From Mesorhizobium sp. ES1-4 (GTDB lineage Bacteria > Pseudomonadota > Alphaproteobacteria > Rhizobiales > Rhizobiaceae): DNA of 64,000 nt. The translations under genes and the position numbers were made by a program. The notes beneath the pieces were generated by a model. The model did not search any database and was not told the origin of the DNA. It saw nothing but the letters and a program-made list of their open reading frames with translations. The stretch lies in NCBI RefSeq assembly GCF_020164745.1, contig NZ_JAIUGV010000002.1:62001-126000 (forward strand). Reading direction: 5' to 3'. Of the stretch, positions 16,828-25,300 are shown piece after piece; position 1 is the first letter of the stretch; every line of letters begins with the position of its first letter.

Positions 16828-19155
16828 TCAATTGTTGTTGATGGTGCTTCCCTTTACGACCACGTCGCCATCCGCCTTTACGGTGATCTTGCCGCTGCCC
16901 TTGATCGTGATGTCCTTGCCGTCGGCAACGATGGTGCCGTCTTTTTTCATGGTGATCGAGGCAGATCCACATTTAAGCGTGATCTCGTCGCCCGCTTCGA
17001 TCATCAGCTTCTTGCCGACCTTGATCGAACCGTCATCGGCGATATCGATGCCGCTGCCCTTGCCGACCTTGAGCGCATGCGCACCGGCAATCTCGGTGCT
17101 GTCGTCGGCCCCGATATTGGCGGACCTGGCCTTGCCGATCTGCGAAGAGTGGGCCCCGCCGACGCTGAAGCTCTGGTCGGCAGCGACGTCAACGGTTTGC
17201 GCGGCCCCGATCGTCCAACTGTCCGCCGCGCCAATTGTGTGGCTCTGCCCCGCCCCCACCGTGACGCTCCGCGAAGCCCCGATAGTGTTTGTCTGCACTG
17301 CGGCGACGCTGCGCGTCTCGGAGGCTCCAACCGTATCGACGCGAGCCGCGCCGACGCTGACGGTCTGGATGATCGCCACGGTTTGCGAGTGGTTCTGGCC
17401 GATGGTTTCGGTCGAGTTGGCGCCAATGCTGATCGTCTCGTTGGCGCCAACCGTCAGCGATCTGTTCTTGCCCACCGTTTCGGTGTCGTTGCTGCCGATG
17501 TTCGTCGTCTGGTCGACACCGACCTTGACCGTCTTGTTGTTGCCCACATCCTCATCGAGGTTGTGGCCGACGGAGTGCTTGGCGTCGTGGTCGATGCGGT
17601 CGGACTGGTCGTGCTGCACCGTCTTTTTGCGGTCGTGCTTGATCAGCAGGTGGTGGTCCTTCTGGGCCTGGAAGTTGACCAGTTCGGAGCCCGCCTTGTC
17701 CTCGAACATCAGTTCGTTGTAACCGCCGCCGCCTTTCGAGGAGTTGGACTTCCAGCCTGATTGCGTCGCGTTGGCCGGCAAGGCGTAGGGCGGCATCTCG
17801 GCCGCGTTATAGACGCGGCCGGTGATGATCGGCAGGTCGGGATCACCCTCGATGAAATCGACGATGACCTCCTGTCCGATGCGCGGGATCTGGATGAAGC
17901 CCCAGCCGCTGCCGGCCCAGGTCTGCGACACGCGCACGAAGCAGGACGAGTTCTGGTCCTTCTTGCCGAGGCGGTCCCAATGGAACTGCACCTTCACCCG
18001 GGCATATTTGTCGGTGAATATCTCCTCGCCCGAGGGACCCACCACCGTCGCGGTCTGCGGGCCACGCATGATCGGTCGCGTTGTGGTACGCGGTGGCCGG
18101 AAGGGCAATTTGGTGGGCGCAACGCCGAGCACGACCTTGAAATTCTCGCTATGGGCCTCGTTCTGGGTACGGTAGCCCGGATCGAACAGCCTGTATTCGG
18201 CGCTGATCACCAGATACTCCTGGTTCTGGTCGTCGCGCGGAAAACTTTCCAGCGTGAACTTGCAGCCGGAAAAAAGGCCGCGCACAGTGCCCACCGCCGT
18301 GCTGTGCTGGTGTACCGCCTGAAGTTCCTCGCGGCGAATCCCCGCAATCGTGTCGCCTCGCCCGACATCGAGATGCGCTCCTGGCTGGCGATAGTTTTCG
18401 CCCGCGGCCTCCTTGTGGCCGAACGGCTGGGCGGACTTCGCCATCAGGTCGGCGCCCGGCTTCTCGAAATCATAGTCCGTATGGGCATAGGCGCCCGGCC
18501 GCACCGCGCTGCCCGGAATCCATTCGGTGATGTATTCGACATCGCGCCGCGAGCCATGTCCCTCGAAATTGTAGGGCACCTTCTCGTGGCCCGGAGCCGG
18601 CTTCAACTTGCTCATCGCGTCGCAGAGGACTAGCGTGTGCTTGCCCTCGTCATGCTCGAAGAAATAGAAAATACCCTCATGCTCGAGCAACCGCTGCACG
18701 AAATCGAGATCGCTCTCGTCGTACTGCACGCAATATTCGCGCGAGGGATAGGACCCCTGCAGCCGCTTCTCGAATTTCGCGACGCCGTATTTCGAGAATA
18801 TCTTCTCGACGATCTCGACGACGGTCATGTTCTGGAATATCCGGCAGTCAGTGGTATTGCCGAGGAACCAGAGCCAAGGCCTGACGGTGGCCTCGTAAAA
18901 GGCCAGCCGGTCCTCGACGCGGGTCAGCCTGAACTCCGACACGAGACCGCTGAACCAGCGTTTCGGATCGGATTCCCCTTCGACCGAAACGGCGCCGCCC
19001 AGCATTTTCAGCGGATCCACGTCATGGTTTTTGCTGACGAAGCCGACGGTATAGGCGAAACAACGGCTGATCTCATCGCGCCCGACGAGATGGGTGAAGG
19101 TCAGCACATCGGCGCCAACCGGTGTCTGTACAACCGTGGCACGTTCGTTCGCCAT
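16828..19155 (-). CDS. vgrG: T6SS spike protein VgrG with a long repetitive needle
   Basis: VgrG (TssI) trimers form the spike on the Hcp tube. The 775-residue protein has the gp27-like base (WFSGLVSEFRL, YDESDLDFVQRLLEHEGIFYFFEHD) and the gp5-like OB region (YARVKVQFHWDR, RVSQTWAGSGWGF, GDPDLPIITGRVYN). From about residue 480 to 690 runs an array of short repeats of the type [TS]-[VI]-G-A-x-x-[ST], followed by a standard C-terminal tip ending in N-N-N. The ATG at 19155 has AGGAGG ten bases upstream; the longer open frame starting at 19359 lacks support. No extra effector domain follows the needle, so cargo is probably carried by PAAR and adaptor proteins. Confidence 0.95.
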   Translation of the reverse strand: MANERATVVQTPVGADVLTFTHLVGRDEISRCFAYTVGFVSKNHDVDPLKMLGGAVSVEGESDPKRWFSGLVSEFRLTRVEDRLAFYEATVRPWLWFLGNTTDCRIFQNMTVVEIVEKIFSKYGVAKFEKRLQGSYPSREYCVQYDESDLDFVQRLLEHEGIFYFFEHDEGKHTLVLCDAMSKLKPAPGHEKVPYNFEGHGSRRDVEYITEWIPGSAVRPGAYAHTDYDFEKPGADLMAKSAQPFGHKEAAGENYRQPGAHLDVGRGDTIAGIRREELQAVHQHSTAVGTVRGLFSGCKFTLESFPRDDQNQEYLVISAEYRLFDPGYRTQNEAHSENFKVVLGVAPTKLPFRPPRTTTRPIMRGPQTATVVGPSGEEIFTDKYARVKVQFHWDRLGKKDQNSSCFVRVSQTWAGSGWGFIQIPRIGQEVIVDFIEGDPDLPIITGRVYNAAEMPPYALPANATQSGWKSNSSKGGGGYNELMFEDKAGSELVNFQAQKDHHLLIKHDRKKTVQHDQSDRIDHDAKHSVGHNLDEDVGNNKTVKVGVDQTTNIGSNDTETVGKNRSLTVGANETISIGANSTETIGQNHSQTVAIIQTVSVGAARVDTVGASETRSVAAVQTNTIGASRSVTVGAGQSHTIGAADSWTIGAAQTVDVAADQSFSVGGAHSSQIGKARSANIGADDSTEIAGAHALKVGKGSGIDIADDGSIKVGKKLMIEAGDEITLKCGSASITMKKDGTIVADGKDITIKGSGKITVKADGDVVVKGSTINNN

Positions 19156-19447
19156 GGGTCGTGCCCCTCCTGGACGCGGCCGCCAGCATGATGGATTGGA
19201 AGTCCCCGCTATGTTAACCGCATCGCGTTCGGAAACATTCGAATTCACCGGACCGGACCATCGCAAGCGTAGCACATGTTTAGAGCCTGCCAAACAATAG
19301 CGATCGCTAAATTCTGCCCCATGCGCGGGTGTGAAACGCTCCTCTCCCACCGCCCTCACAAGCTGCTAGAATGCTGGAGCAGTTCCAGGAAAGCACATCG
19401 CGGTTTTCCGGGCGGATTGCGTGAAACAAGGTCGCCAGCGGTTCCAG
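19156..19447. promoter_or_regulatory. Divergent intergenic region between vgrG and the second FHA gene
   Basis: These 292 bases separate two oppositely transcribed T6SS units and should hold both promoters. I see no convincing open frame. The region is more AT-rich around 19260-19315 and contains a perfect 12-base palindrome, listed separately. I cannot assign promoter boxes with confidence. Confidence 0.5.
19298..19309. promoter_or_regulatory. Perfect 12-base palindrome in the vgrG/FHA2 divergent region
   Basis: The sequence TAGCGATCGCTA is its own reverse complement. It lies in the middle of a divergent T6SS intergenic region, a typical place for an operator. The sequence is seen directly; its function is inferred. 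Confidence 0.35.
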
Positions 19448-20503
19448 ATGTTCATCTCTCTGCAGATCAGCAATGTCGACAAGCTGCCCGCGGGCGTCGC
19501 AGCCGGCTACGCCGCGCGCGACCGGAGTTTCGAAATTGGACGCGAGAATTGCGACTGGACCTTGTCCGATCCGGAGAAATTCATCTCGGGCCGGCATTGT
19601 GAAGTTCGCTACCAGGCAGGCGCTTTCTGGCTCTACGATGTCTCGCGCAACGGCACTTTCGTCAACGGCTCCAGCCAGCGCATGGCGGGACCGCATCGGC
19701 TTGGCGACGGCGACCGGCTACTGATCGGGCGCTATGTCATCTCGGTTTCGATCGATGAAGAACGCGTCGCCACCGGCAATCCGCAGCCGAGGACCGGCTC
19801 GACGCTGCGCGAGTTGCCGCCGTCGACAGGCAGGCCGCTGGAATCCGGTAACGAGCCGTTCTTCAGTCCGGCGGGGCAAAGGCCATCGTCGGCACTTCAG
19901 GCCAGGCCCGCGGTCCCGGCCGGACAGCCCGCGGAAGTGGATGGGCTGCTGCGGGAAATCGCCAAGGCGGCCGGCATCCAGCCCGACCTGCTCCAGTCAC
20001 GCGATCCGCATGAACTGGCAGCCGAGATCGGCACGGTGCTCAGGGCCACGGTCGAGCAACTGTCGCTTTTGCTCAAGGCACGCGCGGCCGCGAAAGTGCT
20101 GGCCAAGAGCGCGAACCGGACGATGATCGGCACCACGGACAACAACCCGCTGAAATTCGTGCCGGGAACCGACGACATATTGGAAATCATGTTCGCGAAA
20201 CGCAGGGCCGGTTATCTCGACGCCACCCACAGCATCGAGGACGCTTTTCGCGACCTGAAGACGCATGAATTGGCCACTTATGCCGCCATGCAGGCCGCGC
20301 TCTCCAGGCTGCTGGACGAATTGTCGCCGGAAGCGATCGCCCGCAAGCTTCCTCCGGCTTCCTTTTCCTCCAAGAAAAGCCAAGCCTGGGATGCTCTCGT
20401 CGCGACGTGGCGAACCATGGAAGAAGCGCACGAAAACGGCATGCTCGACGTGTTCCTCGCGCATTTCAGCGATGCCTACGCCAAGGCCGCCAAACAGAAA
20501 TAG
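19448..20503 (+). CDS. T6SS-associated FHA-domain protein, second copy
   Basis: This second FHA scaffold has 351 residues. Residues 1-105 are an FHA domain with IGRENCDW, SGRHCEV and a canonical NGTFVNG loop, so unlike the first copy it keeps the phosphopeptide-contacting asparagine. A linker follows. The last 180 residues are the T6SS FHA C-terminal domain (NRTMIGTTDNNPLKFVPGTDDIL, ending HFSDAYAKAAK). The ATG at 19448 begins MFISLQISN; a GTG at 19421 would add nine residues. It heads a unit that continues with second copies of tssL and tssM, implying that it partners with that module. Confidence 0.9.
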   Translation: MFISLQISNVDKLPAGVAAGYAARDRSFEIGRENCDWTLSDPEKFISGRHCEVRYQAGAFWLYDVSRNGTFVNGSSQRMAGPHRLGDGDRLLIGRYVISVSIDEERVATGNPQPRTGSTLRELPPSTGRPLESGNEPFFSPAGQRPSSALQARPAVPAGQPAEVDGLLREIAKAAGIQPDLLQSRDPHELAAEIGTVLRATVEQLSLLLKARAAAKVLAKSANRTMIGTTDNNPLKFVPGTDDILEIMFAKRRAGYLDATHSIEDAFRDLKTHELATYAAMQAALSRLLDELSPEAIARKLPPASFSSKKSQAWDALVATWRTMEEAHENGMLDVFLAHFSDAYAKAAKQK

Positions 20504-20516
20504 AAGGGATGCCGTC

Positions 20517-20534
20517 AACGCCGATCCTGGCGTT
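20517..20534. terminator. Inverted repeat after the second FHA gene
   Basis: AACGCC, six bases, then GGCGTT can form a six-base-pair stem with a six-base loop, 13 bases after the FHA stop. There is no T tract, so an intrinsic terminator is only a weak suggestion. Confidence 0.25.
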
Positions 20535-20535
20535 A

Positions 20536-20551
20536 TGTGACGGTTCTCACA
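20536..20551. promoter_or_regulatory. CRP/FNR-type operator TGTGA-N6-TCACA
   Basis: The half-sites TGTGA and TCACA are separated by CGGTTC, exactly matching the consensus recognised by CRP-family regulators. It is 260 bases upstream of the tssL2 start used here. Whether a promoter is positioned to use it cannot be seen. Confidence 0.35.
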
Positions 20552-20810
20552 CAAGAGACCGCCTCTTCGGCCATCCCGCCTCGCGATTTCAATCGGTTGC
20601 CTGATTTCAATTGGCGGCTTGGGCGGCTAGGATAGCACATGGAGGCCTGCCCGGCGGGCAAGCGGCGTGGCTTGGGGCGTGTGCAGCAATGTCATGTTTC
20701 GGCAAGATTAGCCTTTGCATCCGGCCGGTGGCCGAAGCTCGGCTTGAAAAGCGCCGGGCAGGCAGCTTCCGCCGAACGCATTTTTGCTGCCCATCGATGG
20801 CGGGCCGGCG

Positions 20811-22334
20811 ATGAGTTCGAAGGACGATCCCTCCCGCCCCACCGACAGGACTGTCATCCGCGCCCCGCGGCAGCGGCAACCGTCGCCCACGATGTCCAAC
20901 AGTTCACCGACGGGCGACGCAGCCGTTCCACCAGCCGCCAGGGATTCGACGGTTTTCGCCCCTGGCGGCGGCGAGCAGATGCCGCCCGGCTGGTCGTCCG
21001 GAACCGTGATCTATCAAGGGGCGGCTCCAGGAGCGGTCGCGGCGGACAGTCCGGCCGCGGCCAAGCCGACGTCGGGTATGAACCAGGAAGTCCTGTTCGA
21101 TGCCGCCGACGGCGTGACATACGCCGCGGCAAACCCGATCCTCGGTGCCGCCGCCCCGCTGCTGATCCTGTTTGGTCAGTTGCGGCTGATGCCGGTCGAG
21201 AGGCAGATGGCTCCTCTTGCCGAACATATCGCCGCGGCGGTCGACATGTTCGATCGGGCGGTCGGCAAAGCCGGCATTGCCGAAGAAGATGCGCGGATCG
21301 CGAAATTCGCCCTTTGCGAGACCGCCGATGACCTCGTCGGCAACCTGCCCTGGCCGGCGAAGGACAGTTGGCAGGCACACAGCCTCGTCACGCGGTTCTT
21401 TCATGCCAGGCCCACCGGCGCCGGATTCTACGAAGCGCTGAACAAGATCCTGGCCAAGCCCGATGAGCATTGCGATCTGCTCGAACTGATGCATGCATGC
21501 CTGTCGTTGGGATTCGAGGGACAATATCGGGGATTGACGGGCGAGCGAAACAGTCTCGAACGCGTCCGGCGAGACGTCTACGATACGCTCCGCTACTTCC
21601 GGCCGCGCGCCGACGATGACGTTTCGCCCCATTGGCAGGGCATGGCGACAACGATGCCGAAGCCGTCCGCACGGCTGCCGGTATGGGCCGTTGCTGCCGC
21701 CGCCGTGACGCTGGTGACCGCGGCTTTCTTCGCCTTGCGGGTCACCATCACAAATGAAGGCGATGCGGCTGCCCGCGAGTTGCTGGCGCTCAACCCATCG
21801 ACGCCCATCACCATCGAGCGCGCCAGCGTGGCGCCCCTGGCCGAGCCAGCCGAAGCCGCGCCGCCGCCACCTGTCGTTGCCGCAACCACCCAGATCGACC
21901 GCATCCGAACCGTACTCGCCAAGGAAATATCGGCTGGCGGGCTGACGGTCGGCACCAAGGGCGAGTTCATCGTGGTGGAGGTGAACAATGTCCTGCTGTT
22001 CGCGCCCGGCCAGGCGCAACTGAAGCCGGAATTTCAGCCGATCGCAGCCGACATCGGTTCGGCGCTGAATGCCGAACCCGGACCGATCAGGATTATCGGC
22101 CACACCGACAATGTGAAGCCGCGCAGATCGAGCACATTCAAGTCCAATTTCGATCTCTCCGTCGCCCGCGCCAAGGCGGTCGCGACAATGATGGCGAAGG
22201 AGCTCGAAGACCCCTCGCGAATAACGGTCGACGGCAAAGGCGAGGACGAACCGATCGCCGATAATGCGACGGCTGAAGGACGCACGAAGAACCGCCGCGT
22301 CGACGTCATGATCCCGAAGGAGGAGACGTTGTGA
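20811..22334 (+). CDS. tssL2: T6SS inner-membrane protein TssL with OmpA domain, second copy
   Basis: This 507-residue TssL paralogue has an N-terminal disordered, Thr/Ser/Pro-rich stretch of about 100 residues, longer than in the first copy and containing TxxRA-type sites that could be phosphorylated. A DotU domain follows (ANPILGAAAPLLILFGQLRL, CLSLGFEGQYRG), then one membrane span at about 289-311. It ends in an OmpA-like peptidoglycan-binding domain with GHTDNVKPRR and KNRRVDVMI. The start at 20811 (MSSKDDPSRPTDR) is preferred but uncertain; an in-frame TTG is at 20784. It is followed by tssM2 after 25 bases. Confidence 0.92.
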   Translation: MSSKDDPSRPTDRTVIRAPRQRQPSPTMSNSSPTGDAAVPPAARDSTVFAPGGGEQMPPGWSSGTVIYQGAAPGAVAADSPAAAKPTSGMNQEVLFDAADGVTYAAANPILGAAAPLLILFGQLRLMPVERQMAPLAEHIAAAVDMFDRAVGKAGIAEEDARIAKFALCETADDLVGNLPWPAKDSWQAHSLVTRFFHARPTGAGFYEALNKILAKPDEHCDLLELMHACLSLGFEGQYRGLTGERNSLERVRRDVYDTLRYFRPRADDDVSPHWQGMATTMPKPSARLPVWAVAAAAVTLVTAAFFALRVTITNEGDAAARELLALNPSTPITIERASVAPLAEPAEAAPPPPVVAATTQIDRIRTVLAKEISAGGLTVGTKGEFIVVEVNNVLLFAPGQAQLKPEFQPIAADIGSALNAEPGPIRIIGHTDNVKPRRSSTFKSNFDLSVARAKAVATMMAKELEDPSRITVDGKGEDEPIADNATAEGRTKNRRVDVMIPKEETL

Positions 22335-22359
22335 ACGGGCGCGGCGGGGAGCGGCACTG

Positions 22360-25300
22360 ATGCGCTGGATGCTGCGGATCCTCAGCGTGCTTGCTTTGGC
22401 CGGCTTCGCGACAGCCATCTGGTACGCCGGACCGCTGGTGCGCTTTGCCGATACCCGCCCGCTCGAACCCGTCTGGCTTAGAGTGGCGATCGTCGGCACG
22501 AGCGTTGCGGTGCTGGCGATCTTCTACGGTCTGCGCTTCTGGCAAAGCCGCAAGGCGCAAAAGGCGCTCGAAACGGGGATCGCGCACAGCGACGATCGCA
22601 ACGATGAGGCGCGGGTGCTCGAAGCGCGCATGAGCGAGGCGCTCGCGACATTGAAGCGGTCGAGCGGCAAGCGCAATTTCCTGTATGAAATCCCCTGGTA
22701 TCTCGTCATCGGTCCGCCGGGCGCCGGCAAAACGACAGCACTGGTCAATTCGGGGCTGAAGTTTCCGCTTGCCGGCTCCGGCAGCGGCCAGCCGGTGGCC
22801 GGCGTCGGCGGCACGCGATCCTGCGACTGGTGGTTCACCGACGAAGCGGTGCTGATCGACACCGCTGGTCGCTATACGACGCAGGATTCGGATGCCCTAC
22901 GAGACAAGACGAACTGGCTCGCCTTCCTGACGCTGCTCAAGAAATACCGCGCCAGGCAACCGATCAACGGCGTGATCCTGGCCATCAGCCTCGCCGATCT
23001 GATTGGCTTCGACGATCGGCAACTCGATGCCCATGTCGTCGAGATCCGCAGCCGCCTGCGCGAGTTGCACGAGACGCTGAATATCCAGTTTCCGGTCTAC
23101 CTGCTCTTCACCAAGGCGGATCTCGTTTCCGGCTTCATGGATTATTTCGGCGATTTCGACGAAGCGCGCCGGCGCAAGGTATGGGGCGCGACATTCCAGA
23201 CCACCGATCGTAACAGAAACATGAGCGGTGGTGCTCCAGCCGAATTCGACGCGCTGACCAGGCGCCTGACGGAAGAGATTGCCGATCGCCTGCAGGAAGA
23301 AGCCGATCCGGTCGCACGCATAGCGATTTTCGGCTTTCCGGCCCAGTTCGGCTCGCTAAGGAGCCGGATAACGCATTTCGTCGGCAGCCTTTTCGATACC
23401 GCGCGATCCCAGGTGAATGTCAGCCTGCGGGGTCTCTATTTCTCGTCGGGCACGCAGGAAGGCACACCCTTCGACCGGGTGCTGGGCGCCATCGGCCGCA
23501 GTTTCGGCAGCGCTTCCCAGGCCCATCTTTCCGGCACCGGCAAAAGCTTCTTCCTGCACGACCTTCTGGCCAATGTGATCTTCCCGGAGGCAGGCTGGGT
23601 TTCCTACGACAGGACGGCCGAACGGCGTGCCAGGCTGTTGAGATATGGCAGCCTCGCGGCGATCGCTCTGGCCGCTTTGGCGGCGCTAGGCGCGCTCGGT
23701 CTCAGCTTCAGGGCCAACCGATCGCTGATCGCCTCTACCGGACAGGCGATGGCACAGTATCGCGAAAGCGCGGACTCGCTGCTGAAGAGTACAACGGTCA
23801 CCGACGTCGACCTTGAGAACGTCATCGGTCCGCTCGACCAGCTGCGCAACCTGCCGGCCGGCTTCGAAACCGGCGACCAATCGAAGCCGATAGAGGAGAC
23901 GTTTGGGCTCAGCCAACGGGATAGGCTGTTGTCGGCCTCCAGGACGGCATACCGGCAGGCGCTGGAGCGAAGCTTCCGCTCTCGCCTCCTGGTCCAGGCC
24001 GAACGGACGATCCAGGAGAAGATGGCCGACCCCATAGCGCTTTACGAGCCATTGAAGATCTATCTGATGCTGGGCGGCAAGGCGCCCAAAGTCGACGACG
24101 AGTTGATCGTCTCCTGGATGAAGCAGGATTGGGAGGAAAATCGCTATCCGGGCGAAAACAACCGCGAGGGCCGCGCACAGCTTGAAAAGCATCTGCGCGC
24201 CATGTTGGCGCTCGACGACGCCTATGATCCGGTGTTCGAACTCAACCAGCCGCTGATCGAGGCCGCGCAACGGTCGCTCGGACGCATGAGTCTCGCCGAT
24301 CGCGCCTCGGCGCTGATCAGGTCGGGGGCGTATGCGGCAAGGCTGGAGGATTTTTCCATAGCCGCGAAAGCCGGACCGGAGGCGCAGCTGTTGTTCGAGC
24401 GTATGGACGGAGGCGAGCTCTCCGACCTTCGCGTTCCTGGCCTCTATACGCGGGCCGGCTTCAATGGATTCTATCTCCAGCAGCTGTCGCGCATGGCGCG
24501 GATGCTGGTCGACGACCAATGGGTGCTCGGCGGTGGCGGTGAACAGGGCAGCATCGATCAGGACCTGCCCAAACTTGGCCCCGAACTGGTCGATCGCTAC
24601 GGCAAGGAATTTGCGGCGGCATGGAACGGCGTCCTTGACCAGCTGAAGCTGAAGGCGATGTCGAAGGACAAACCGCAATATATCGCGCTGTCCGCCGCCG
24701 CTTCGCCCGACTCCCCTGTCGACCGGCTGTTTACGGCAATCGCTGATGAAACCGCGTTGACCCGGAGTGGTCCTGGCTCGGATACAAGGACAGGCAATGC
24801 CCAGCCGGAAGATCCTTCAGCCTTGGCCAAGGGGCTCGCCCGCATCGGCCTCCAGATCGCCGGCGGCAAGTCGCAAGGCCGCGCCGGCACGAGCGCGCCC
24901 GCCGCATCGAACGCCGGCGCCGCTGTAGAGGCGCAGTTCAGATCGTTTCAGGCGCTGGTGAGCGGTCCCGAGGGACGCCGCCCGATCGACGCACTGACGC
25001 AGAACTTCCACGACATCTACCAGAGCCTGAAGCTGTCGGCGGATTCCCCTTCGCAATCGGAGCGCGTCACCTCGAACCTGCAGCTGCAGATTTCGACGTT
25101 GCGCGCCAATGTCTCGCGGCTGCCCAGGCAGCTTGCCCGCATGGTCGACACGGCGGCGGACGAATTCGAGGGCGACGTCGCCAAGTCTTCGGTGGCCAAT
25201 CTGAACGAGACGCTCGACCAGACGGTCACGCGCCCCTGCGAGCAGGCCGTCAACGGCCGATATCCGTTCGTCGGCGACAGCATGGAAGACATCTCCATGG

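Larger units (their letters stand above)
20504..20810. other. Intergenic region between FHA2 and tssL2
   Basis: This 307-base stretch has no convincing gene; open frames here are short and not supported by ribosome-binding sites. It contains an inverted repeat at 20517-20534 and a TGTGA-N6-TCACA site at 20536-20551, both just after the FHA gene. The gap makes it likely that tssL2-tssM2 has its own promoter. Confidence 0.5.

Noticed and set aside
17030..17500. CRISPR-like regular repetition in the vgrG region
   Set aside because: The repeats are codon-level repeats of a protein beta-helix without spacers.
16390..17760. Plus-strand open frame (456 codons) opposite vgrG
   Set aside because: Its regular repeats simply mirror the vgrG repeat codons on the other strand.
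20904..22499. Minus-strand open frame (531 codons) opposite tssL2
   Set aside because: Antisense to a DotU/OmpA gene with clear motifs; no domain of its own.
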